DNA from: Candidatus Aerophobota bacterium
Lineage (GTDB): Bacteria; Chlamydiota; Chlamydiia; Chlamydiales; GCA-2402025
DNA length: 6,904 nucleotides
Reading direction: 5' to 3'
NCBI GenBank assembly: GCA_002402025.1
Contig: NVUU01000020.1
Span: forward strand, 3,630-10,533
Shown here: positions 1 through 6,179 of the stretch, piece by piece
How the letters are laid out: each line of letters begins with the position of its first letter
Position numbering within the stretch: the stretch's first letter is position 1
Program-made: the position numbers and the translations under genes
Notes under the pieces: generated by a model
Seen by the model: only the letters and a program-made list of their open reading frames with translations
Databases searched by the model: none
Told to the model about the DNA's origin: nothing

Positions 1-326
1 GGATCAAAGAAGAAAACCCTGAGATCTGGACACCTGAGTTCCAAAAATACACCACAGATCTTATTATGGAAGCCGTGGAACTTGAAGCAAACTACGCATC
101 TGACTGTCTACCTGTTGGTATACTCGGGTTAAACGGCCCAATGTTCAAAGAGTATGCAAGGCATATCGGTGATCGCAGGTTAGAACGTATCGGTCTTAAA
201 GCGCAGTATGGCGCAAAGAACCCTTTCCCATGGATGAGTGAAACCATCGATCTTGGGAAAGAGAAAAACTTCTTTGAGACAAGAGTGACAGAATACCAAT
301 CCTCTTCAACTCTTACTTGGAACTAA
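1..326 (+). CDS. nrdB: Ribonucleoside-diphosphate reductase, small (beta) subunit, C-terminal part
   Basis: This is the 3' end of a gene cut by the left edge; the frame is open from base 3 (Ile-Lys-Glu-Glu) to the TAA at 324-326, giving 107 visible residues. The beta subunit holds the dimetal/radical cofactor and works with NrdA in the cytoplasm to reduce ribonucleotides to deoxyribonucleotides. Recognition rests on the late R2 landmarks: a DRRLERIGL stretch, NPFPWMSE, and the tail [12 protein letters not shown]. The tyrosine in TEYQ (codon 294-296) corresponds to the C-terminal radical-transfer tyrosine of R2 (E. coli Tyr356), and the last residues form the flexible tail that docks on NrdA. 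The tail closely resembles the chlamydial NrdB as I remember it. Chlamydial enzymes of about 346 residues are class Ic (Mn/Fe, Phe in place of the radical Tyr), but the metal ligands and that position lie outside the window, so the class is only inferred. The apparent ATG at 66 is an internal methionine, not a start. Confidence 0.93.
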   Translation, partial: IKEENPEIWTPEFQKYTTDLIMEAVELEANYASDCLPVGILGLNGPMFKEYARHIGDRRLERIGLKAQYGAKNPFPWMSETIDLGKEKNFFETRVTEYQSSSTLTWN

Positions 327-330
327 AGAT

Positions 331-361
331 AAAAGGCAGGTTTTTAACCTGCCTTTTTTTT
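331..361 (+). terminator. Intrinsic terminator of nrdB
   Basis: A perfect 12-bp inverted repeat (331-342 with 346-357) encloses a 3-base TTT loop and runs into eight Ts (354-361). It begins 4 bases after the nrdB stop codon. The core is AAAAGGCAGG / CCTGCCTTTT. This is a textbook rho-independent terminator and separates nrdB from the M16 protease gene, so the latter probably has its own promoter. Confidence 0.93.
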
Positions 362-375
362 ATCAATGCTTTCTC

Positions 376-404
376 TTGCAAGAACTTCTCTATTTTTGTA
401 TCGT
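376..404 (+). promoter_or_regulatory. Possible weak sigma70/sigma66-type promoter for the M16 protease gene
   Basis: TTGCAA (376-381) and TATCGT (399-404) are separated by 17 bases, each matching the consensus at four of six positions. They lie between the nrdB terminator and the M16 start, where a promoter is expected because the terminator is strong. The match is poor and the AT-rich setting makes chance hits likely; this is a candidate only. Confidence 0.27.
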
Positions 405-418
405 CATTAGAAAAATCC

Positions 419-423
419 AAAGG
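419..423 (+). promoter_or_regulatory. Ribosome binding site of the M16 protease gene
   Basis: AAAGG lies 11 bases before the ATG at 435. This is a weak and slightly distant Shine-Dalgarno sequence. No better in-frame start lies nearby, and the protein N-terminus (YQIGDTIGHFKV) matches the usual beginning of M16C proteins. Confidence 0.45.
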
Positions 424-434
424 TATCAAACATC

Positions 435-3395
435 ATGACAAAGACTCTTTCATATCAAATTGGCGACACTATTGGTCATTTCAAAGTTACAAAAGCAATC
501 GAAATCAAAGAACTACGTAGCATTCTCTATGAACTAGAGCATAGGTGCGGTGCTAAAATCATGCAAATCGCGAATGATGACAAAGAAAACCTCTTTAGCT
601 TAAATTTCCAAACGCTTCCATCAAGCGATAATGGGGTTCCTCATATCCTAGAACACACAGTTCTCTGCGGCTCGAAAAAATACCCCATTAAGGATCCCTT
701 CTTTGGGATGATAAGAAGATCACTGAACACTTTTATGAACGCAATGACAGGTCCTGATTTCACTTGCTACCCTGCAGCATCGCAGGTAGAGAATGATTTC
801 TATAACCTCCTTGATGTTTATTTAGATGCTGTATTCAACCCTATCTTGAATAGATTAAGCTTCCTCCAAGAAGGACATCGACTTGAGTTCGAGAAAAAAG
901 ACGATCCTTCTTCTAACCTTCTCTACAAAGGCATTGTCTACAATGAAATGAAAGGATCTCTTAGCGCGCCGGATACAAGGATCTGGCATGCAACAAATAA
1001 AAAGCTCATGCCCGATCTTCCTTATTGCCACAACTCTGGTGGGGACCCCAAAGAAATCCCAAATCTCTCCTATGAAGAGTTCGTAGAATTCCATAAGACC
1101 TACTATCACCCAAGTAGATGTCTATTTTATTTCTATGGAAATCTTCCACTCGAACAACATTTGAAATTTATTGAAGAGCGCATTTTAAAAGACGCAGAAA
1201 AGCTTCCTCCTCTTCCAGCAATACCTCTACAAAAACGATTTGCAGAAAAAAAACACGTCGTTACAAGTTATGCAACACAAGATGAAGATGTTTCGAATAA
1301 AACATTTGTTGGCTTTGCTTGGCTAACAGCTCCTGTAAAAGATCAGGAAGATATTTTGGCACTTTGCCTTCTTGACTCTATCTTGATGGATACTGACGCC
1401 TCTCCTCTCAAGCACGCTCTTTTAACATCAGGTCTTACAAGAGGTGCTGATGCCTTTATTGATGTCGAGATGAGCGAGACCCCTTACTTTATTTTATGTA
1501 GAGGTACTGAGGAAAAGAGTGCGGATAAAATCGAAAAGCTCATCTTTGATACTTTGAAACAACTTGCAAAAGATGGCATAGATAAAAAGTTGATTGATTC
1601 TGCTTTACATCAGCTAGAGTTTTCAAGATCGGAAATCACAGGAGACTATCAACCTTTTGGTCTGAGCCTCTTTTTTAGAGCAGCTCTTCCAAGGATGCAT
1701 GGATGCCCTGCTGAAAACGCTCTTGTTATCCATTCTCTTTTTGAAAAGCTTTTAAAACTCACAAGCGATCCAAAATATCTATCAGGAATTTTGCATAAGT
1801 ACTTTATCGACAACACGCATTTTGTTCGCTGCATCATGAAGCCTGATCTTCATTTAACAGAAGAAGACAACAAGCAAGAAGAAGAAACGCTCAAAGCTCT
1901 TAAGAAAGCTCTAAAAAAGGAAGAAGCTGACAAAATCATTAAAGATACTCATGATTTAGAAGCTTTTCAAAAAGCGCATGAACATGATAGTGCTGACTGT
2001 CTACCTAAAATAGCTCTTTGTGATGTGCCGAAAGAAAATGTCTACTTCCCTCTTGAAAAGAGGGATAACAAGAACTTTATTCTTTACTATCACAACTGTT
2101 TTACAAACCACATCGTTTATGTGGACTGTATTTACTCTCTTCCAAAACTCAGCCTAGAAGAGCTGCAATATACAAGACTGTTCATCTATCTATTCGGAGA
2201 GCTTGGAAGCGGAAAAAAATCCTACACAGAAAATTTAGAGCTTATGCATGCACATACAGGCGACATAGGGGCATCACTTGGTACACATGTACAGTGTAGA
2301 GATCCAGACATGATCAAACCTGCAATCCATGTCAGGGGCAAGGCTCTATCAAGGAATATCAAAGAGCTTTTCTCGCTCATTAAGGAGATGCTTGAAGAAA
2401 CGCGCTTTGATGAAAAAGAGCGTATTAAAGAGCTTATGCTTCAACTTGTTACCAGCATGCAAAACAGGCTGAACTCAAGTGCGATGTCATATGCTACAGA
2501 CCTTGCTATGTGCAATAACTCAAATGCTACAAAACTGCATCACATCTGGTATGGGTTGAATTACTTTAATTTCATTAAAGATTTAGCAGAAAACATCGAT
2601 AAAAAACTTCCAGAGATCCAAAAAAACCTAGAGAACCTTGCTCCTAAACTTTTCCATGGAAACCATTTTGATGTTGTTTTTTCAGGATCTACCGAGGATC
2701 TACAAGTTTTAGAAAACAATCACTTCTTTGGTCTTGATGACATGCAAAAAAATCCCTACTCAGACTGGGTTTCTGATTTCTCACTTGCTGTGATTCCCTC
2801 TCATGCAAGGGTCATTGCAACGCAGGTTGCGTTTACTGTGAAAGGTTTTAAAACGGTCGCGCAACCTGACACTGACGCTCCTTATCTAAGTATTGCTAGC
2901 ACCATTATGGAGAACAAAGTACTTCACAAAAAGATTAGAGAAGTTGGCGGCGCTTATGGTTCTGGCGCGCAATACAACAGCATCTCTGGTAGCTTTTATA
3001 TGCATGCCTATAGAGACCCCCACATCACCTCTTCTCTTAAAGCATTTGATGATGCCATTGAAGAGCTCAAATTATCTCAATTTAGTGATCAGGATGTAGA
3101 AGAAGCTAAACTTAGTATCATACAAGGCATGGACACTCCTGTTTCTCCGGGCTCTCGTGCAACCATCACTTATTCCCAGATGAGAGACAATAGAACAAAA
3201 GAGATTAGGCAAGCATATCGTGATGCTTTACTTGCAGCAGATTGTAAACAGATACAAAATGCTGTAGAAAAACATCTTCTTGATTTTTCAAAGAAAGCGA
3301 CAACTGTCACCTTCTGTGAAAAAGCACTTATAGAAAAAGAGAATGTGACACTTGCAGATAAGCTTCCTGTTTACACAGTAACGCATAGTTTTTAG
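435..3395 (+). CDS. M16C family zinc metalloprotease (PreP/presequence-protease-like peptidasome)
   Basis: A 986-residue inverzincin of full length for the M16C branch (about 970-1,000 residues), in which two M16 halves form a closed chamber that degrades unfolded peptides. The inverted zinc motif HILEH is at residues 70-74 (His70 and His74 bind zinc, Glu73 is the catalytic base), and Glu171 in YNEMKG is the expected third ligand about 100 residues on. The flanks GVPHILEHTVLCGS, NAMT and CYPAAS are typical of PreP, falcilysin and chlamydial homologues. A charged, Lys/Glu-rich helical segment at about 476-520 fits the hinge between halves. The C-terminal half keeps the substrate-clamping Arg835 and Tyr841 (R-x5-Y in IREVGGAYGSG), spaced as in PreP. 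No signal peptide is visible, so a cytosolic location is inferred. The ATG at 435 is preceded by AAAGG (419-423) at an 11-base spacing, somewhat long, but the N-terminal sequence fits the family. It is probably the counterpart of C. trachomatis CT824. The natural substrates are unknown; degrading signal peptides or other short peptides is a reasonable guess. Confidence 0.93.
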   Translation: MTKTLSYQIGDTIGHFKVTKAIEIKELRSILYELEHRCGAKIMQIANDDKENLFSLNFQTLPSSDNGVPHILEHTVLCGSKKYPIKDPFFGMIRRSLNTFMNAMTGPDFTCYPAASQVENDFYNLLDVYLDAVFNPILNRLSFLQEGHRLEFEKKDDPSSNLLYKGIVYNEMKGSLSAPDTRIWHATNKKLMPDLPYCHNSGGDPKEIPNLSYEEFVEFHKTYYHPSRCLFYFYGNLPLEQHLKFIEERILKDAEKLPPLPAIPLQKRFAEKKHVVTSYATQDEDVSNKTFVGFAWLTAPVKDQEDILALCLLDSILMDTDASPLKHALLTSGLTRGADAFIDVEMSETPYFILCRGTEEKSADKIEKLIFDTLKQLAKDGIDKKLIDSALHQLEFSRSEITGDYQPFGLSLFFRAALPRMHGCPAENALVIHSLFEKLLKLTSDPKYLSGILHKYFIDNTHFVRCIMKPDLHLTEEDNKQEEETLKALKKALKKEEADKIIKDTHDLEAFQKAHEHDSADCLPKIALCDVPKENVYFPLEKRDNKNFILYYHNCFTNHIVYVDCIYSLPKLSLEELQYTRLFIYLFGELGSGKKSYTENLELMHAHTGDIGASLGTHVQCRDPDMIKPAIHVRGKALSRNIKELFSLIKEMLEETRFDEKERIKELMLQLVTSMQNRLNSSAMSYATDLAMCNNSNATKLHHIWYGLNYFNFIKDLAENIDKKLPEIQKNLENLAPKLFHGNHFDVVFSGSTEDLQVLENNHFFGLDDMQKNPYSDWVSDFSLAVIPSHARVIATQVAFTVKGFKTVAQPDTDAPYLSIASTIMENKVLHKKIREVGGAYGSGAQYNSISGSFYMHAYRDPHITSSLKAFDDAIEELKLSQFSDQDVEEAKLSIIQGMDTPVSPGSRATITYSQMRDNRTKEIRQAYRDALLAADCKQIQNAVEKHLLDFSKKATTVTFCEKALIEKENVTLADKLPVYTVTHSF

Positions 3396-3421
3396 AACTA
3401 AATAAAGTATTTTTTCTAACC

Positions 3422-3451
3422 TTGCGGTATAAGAAACACTCTTTATATAAT
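3422..3451 (+). promoter_or_regulatory. Predicted sigma70/sigma66-type promoter of htrA
   Basis: A perfect -10 box TATAAT (3446-3451) has TTGCGG (3422-3427) upstream with an 18-base spacer. The -35 box keeps only the TTG core, which is common in chlamydial promoters. Transcription would begin near 3458, leaving a short leader of about 30 bases before the ATG at 3489. The 93-base gap between the M16 and htrA genes contains this element and no convincing terminator, so read-through from the M16 gene is also possible. Confidence 0.6.
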
Positions 3452-3478
3452 CCATTTCTCTATAGAAAATAAACATTT

Positions 3479-3482
3479 GAGG
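3479..3482 (+). promoter_or_regulatory. Ribosome binding site that fixes the htrA start
   Basis: GAGG (within TTGAGGATT) lies 6 bases before the ATG at 3489. It decides against the in-frame TTG at 3477, which overlaps this site, has no Shine-Dalgarno sequence of its own, and would add four residues ahead of the signal peptide. Confidence 0.75.
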
Positions 3483-3488
3483 ATTTTC

Positions 3489-4991
3489 ATGAAAAAGGCT
3501 TTATCAATAATATGTGGATGCGCACTCATCTTTGCTTTTTCCACATCAGCTTTTGCATTGCCTGCAGCGATCGAAAAAGTTCTGTTTTCAAAAAGCAAAG
3601 AAGAAGAAAAAACGGTAGCCAGCTCTTGCTCTTCTTGCGGCTCAAAAGGCAAATCGATTGCAAAACAGCTTTCTCGAGCATTTACGCAAACAGCAAAAAA
3701 AGCCATTCCATCTGTTGTATTCATACGCGTAGAAGCAAGTTATGAAAACGAAGCGTACAGTGAAGACCCGTATGGATTTTTCAATGATGAATTCTTCAAT
3801 CGTTTTTTTGGTAAACCATCTAAACCACAAAAACCTCAAGCACAGATCTCACAAGGTAGTGGCTTTATCGTAAGTAAAGATGGCTACATCATGACAAACT
3901 ACCATGTTGTTGCGAATGCTAAACAAATGACTGTTGTTTTGCAAAATGGCGATAACAATGAATATACAGCAACTCTTGTCGGAGGCGATCCTCAAACAGA
4001 CGTTGCTGTCATTAAAATCAGTCATCCAGATGGCAGAACTTTCCCTTACCTCGATTTTGGAGACTCAGAAGAGGTGGAAGTTGGCGAATGGGTTGTCGCT
4101 GTTGGAAATCCATTTCAGCTAGAGGCATCTGTTACAGTTGGTGTTATTAGTGCAAAGGGCAGGCAAAACTTAAAAATCACAGAGCTTGAAGATTTCATCC
4201 AAACAGATGCTGCGATTAACCCTGGAAACTCTGGTGGTCCACTTCTCGATCTTGATGGCGATGTGATCGGCATCAATACAGCGATTGTCTCAAGATCTGG
4301 TGGTTACATGGGCATTGGCTTCGCTATCCCTTCTAACATGGCACAAAATGTTTACCGACAGATTGTGGACAAAGGTTCTGTCTCAAGAGGCTTTCTTGGT
4401 GTTTCGCTGCAACCAATCGATAAGGATCTCGCAGAAGCTCTCAATATGGATAGAGCAGAAGGAGCCCTTGTTGCAGATGTTGTAGAGGATTCTCCAGCAT
4501 CAAGAGCTGGTGTAAAACAGGGAGACGTGATCTTAGAAGTTGGTGGTAACCTTATTAAATCTCCTGCAAACATTCGAAACGAAGTCATGCTCAACGAGCC
4601 TGGTAAAGTTGTTACTCTCAAGATAAACCGTAAAGGCAAGATCGTCCTTCTGCAGGTAACACTTGGTAGCTACAGCAAATCTTCACAGATGATGTCAGAG
4701 AATGCTCAGCTGCTTGGCATCACTGTTGAGAACCTCTCCTCTGAAAATATAAAACGTTTCAACCTCGTAACCAACGATGAAGGTGTTGTGATCACAGACG
4801 TAAAGCAGGGTTCTATGGGCGCAAAGATCGGGCTTAAACCCGGCTTTATCGTCCTATCTCTTAACCAAAAGAAGATCAATAATGTCTCAGACTTTAACGA
4901 AGCTCTTGGAAGTATTGAGAAAGGTAAAAAGGTCTTAATTCTTGTGAAACACGGGGATATGGCTAGGTTCTTCTCACTAACGATGAACTAA
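3489..4991 (+). CDS. htrA: Periplasmic serine protease/chaperone HtrA (DegP/Do family, S1C)
   Basis: A 500-residue trypsin-like serine protease with two PDZ domains, the DegP layout. It is exported and degrades or refolds damaged envelope proteins. A signal peptide is clear: MKK, a hydrophobic core to about residue 20, and a likely cut after Ala-Phe-Ala at 21-23. The mature N-terminus carries a Lys/Glu/Ser-rich stretch with Cys47 and Cys50 (CSSC). Then comes the LA-loop region with NDEFFNRFFG (99-108). The catalytic triad is His139 (TNYHVV), Asp171 (TDVAVIK) and Ser248 (GNSGGP), all intact, so the protein should be active. PDZ1 covers about 299-391 (carboxylate-binding loop GFLGV) and PDZ2 about 405-497. 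The length and spacing match C. trachomatis HtrA (CT823), an essential-looking virulence and stress protease. It is the last gene of the + strand group, with its own promoter 5' and a hairpin terminator 3', facing the M50 protease gene tail to tail. Confidence 0.96.
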   Translation: MKKALSIICGCALIFAFSTSAFALPAAIEKVLFSKSKEEEKTVASSCSSCGSKGKSIAKQLSRAFTQTAKKAIPSVVFIRVEASYENEAYSEDPYGFFNDEFFNRFFGKPSKPQKPQAQISQGSGFIVSKDGYIMTNYHVVANAKQMTVVLQNGDNNEYTATLVGGDPQTDVAVIKISHPDGRTFPYLDFGDSEEVEVGEWVVAVGNPFQLEASVTVGVISAKGRQNLKITELEDFIQTDAAINPGNSGGPLLDLDGDVIGINTAIVSRSGGYMGIGFAIPSNMAQNVYRQIVDKGSVSRGFLGVSLQPIDKDLAEALNMDRAEGALVADVVEDSPASRAGVKQGDVILEVGGNLIKSPANIRNEVMLNEPGKVVTLKINRKGKIVLLQVTLGSYSKSSQMMSENAQLLGITVENLSSENIKRFNLVTNDEGVVITDVKQGSMGAKIGLKPGFIVLSLNQKKINNVSDFNEALGSIEKGKKVLILVKHGDMARFFSLTMN

Positions 4992-4996
4992 AAATG

Positions 4997-5027
4997 AAAA
5001 GGCCCGCTTCATGCGGGTCTTTTTTTT
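4997..5027. terminator. Hairpin terminator between the convergent htrA and M50 genes
   Basis: An 11-bp stem (4997-5007 with 5013-5023, one G-U pair) closes a TTCAT loop and leads into eight Ts (5020-5027) on the + strand, starting 5 bases after the htrA stop. On the - strand the same hairpin is followed by TTTTCATTTTTA, so it can plausibly also end the sucD-M50 transcript, less efficiently. The M50 stop codon (5028-5026 on the - strand) lies inside the T-tract, so the two genes share one compact end point. Confidence 0.9.
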
Positions 5028-6177
5028 AGCTTTCTACTTCTTTGTTATCTTCTATGAATTGCAAAAAATCGGGATCTTGTCTCACCTTATCAAAAGCTTT
5101 TTCATCGGTAAGCTGTTTGACATTTTCAAGGCCTGAGCGAACAGCAGCTTCAAGCCAACCAATAACAGCCTTTGTTTTTACAAGTGATGCACAAGCAATC
5201 GCATTACGAAGTGCTGTTTCAAGAGAAGGATCTTTCTGATAGCAGGTAGCAGAAAGATCGTTTACGAGGATAAAATCTCCTACCTCAAAAGAAACAAAAT
5301 GTAATAGCACTAAAAACTCGTCTGAGAGCTGTTCTCTTATAGACATGAGCATATCGTATGTTTCTTTGTACTGCCCTTTTTTGAAAGTGATACGAGCAAG
5401 ATATTGTGTTGCTGAAATAAAAAGGATGCCTTTTTGAGACGAATCTCTCAAATGTTTCAAGATTCTTGCAGCTTCTTCTTCATTGCCGCGCATAAGCGCT
5501 GCTTCGGCTTGCTTAAGCTCTTCTTGGTTATCTCTACTTTGATCCGCATTAGACACAGACTTTGTAACTTTCCATGATTGGATATTTTGGAAAGCAAATA
5601 GAAAAAAAATAGCTCCTATTAAATACCAGCTGAGAAATAGTGCTGTGACAGCAAAGATAATAGAGAATGCTATGCTTGTAATCATGGCACCTTTAAGACC
5701 TTTAACACCGAAGAAAGATTCCAAAACAATCCTCATAAGCTGTCCACCATCAAGTGGCAGAACAGGAAGCAGGTTTATAATGGTCCAAAAAAGGTTCACG
5801 AAGGTAAAGATCTTCACAAAGGGGAAAAGTGCAGATGCTTGGATAAAGTTAAAACGCAAAAGCCCAAGTCCAAAAAGATAGAGAAAAAATCCAAACACAG
5901 GACCATTTAAAACAACGATAAACTCTTTCCAGAGTTTTATTGGCGGACCTTCTGGATAGGTTAATCCCCCAAAAGCAACAAGCTCAATTTTCGGAAACTG
6001 ACCAAAGAAGCGAGATGTTAAAGCATGGCCGTACTCATGCACGAGGATCGAGACAAAAATGATGGCAATCCAAGCAATGGTGCCAATAAGACTCCTGCTA
6101 TTGAGCCATCCAATAATGGCTGCTGTCACCCAAAAAATAGGAGAAATGCGTACAGGTATTCTTGCTGATGCTCCCAA
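5026..6177 (-). CDS. M50 family intramembrane zinc metalloprotease (site-2-type, SpoIVFB-like) with C-terminal TPR-like domain
   Basis: A 383-residue polytopic membrane protein. The opening, IPVRISPIFWV, is typical of the SpoIVFB-like M50B group. The zinc motif HEYGH is at residues 47-51, inside a hydrophobic segment (about 31-53). The NGP motif (91-93) and NLLPVLPLDGG (135-145), with Asp143 as third zinc ligand, complete the active site. Other hydrophobic segments lie at about 13-25, 87-108, 120-142, and two between 166 and 200. There is no PDZ domain (unlike RseP) and no CBS domain. Instead, residues about 215-383 are soluble and helical with TPR-like spacing (for example AEAALMRGNEEEAARILK, 224-241) and end in a DPDFLQF motif often seen at the end of TPR tails. 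Members of the family cut transmembrane segments in regulated proteolysis; the substrate here is unknown. The start is a TTG at 6177-6175, with GGAGG 6 bases upstream; it follows the sucD stop by 2 bases, so translation is probably coupled to sucD. No ATG or GTG start is available nearby. Confidence 0.88.
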   Translation of the reverse strand: MGASARIPVRISPIFWVTAAIIGWLNSRSLIGTIAWIAIIFVSILVHEYGHALTSRFFGQFPKIELVAFGGLTYPEGPPIKLWKEFIVVLNGPVFGFFLYLFGLGLLRFNFIQASALFPFVKIFTFVNLFWTIINLLPVLPLDGGQLMRIVLESFFGVKGLKGAMITSIAFSIIFAVTALFLSWYLIGAIFFLFAFQNIQSWKVTKSVSNADQSRDNQEELKQAEAALMRGNEEEAARILKHLRDSSQKGILFISATQYLARITFKKGQYKETYDMLMSIREQLSDEFLVLLHFVSFEVGDFILVNDLSATCYQKDPSLETALRNAIACASLVKTKAVIGWLEAAVRSGLENVKQLTDEKAFDKVRQDPDFLQFIEDNKEVES

Positions 6178-6179
6178 CT

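Noticed and set aside
317..520. 67-residue open frame covering the nrdB terminator and the start of the M16 gene
   Set aside because: It begins inside the nrdB end, reads through a perfect terminator hairpin, and overlaps the well-supported M16 gene in another frame; its product has no recognisable feature.
3392..3419. Inverted repeat TTAGAA / TTCTAA after the M16 gene, as a terminator
   Set aside because: Only 6 AT-rich base pairs with a long loop and no following T-tract; too weak to count.
3477..3488. TTG start four codons upstream for HtrA
   Set aside because: The TTG overlaps the GAGG Shine-Dalgarno sequence of the ATG at 3489, and the extra residues would precede a normal MKK-type signal peptide.
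3489..3530. HtrA as a lipoprotein through Cys11 (ICGC)
   Set aside because: The cysteine sits too early in the hydrophobic core and the preceding residues do not fit a lipobox; a standard Ala-x-Ala cleavage site at 21-23 fits better.
3443..3724. 93-residue open frame antisense to the htrA 5' end
   Set aside because: It covers the htrA promoter and signal peptide on the other strand and has no recognisable domain.
4352..4639. 95-residue open frame antisense to htrA
   Set aside because: It lies wholly opposite the PDZ1 region of htrA, has no family resemblance, and is best explained as a shadow.
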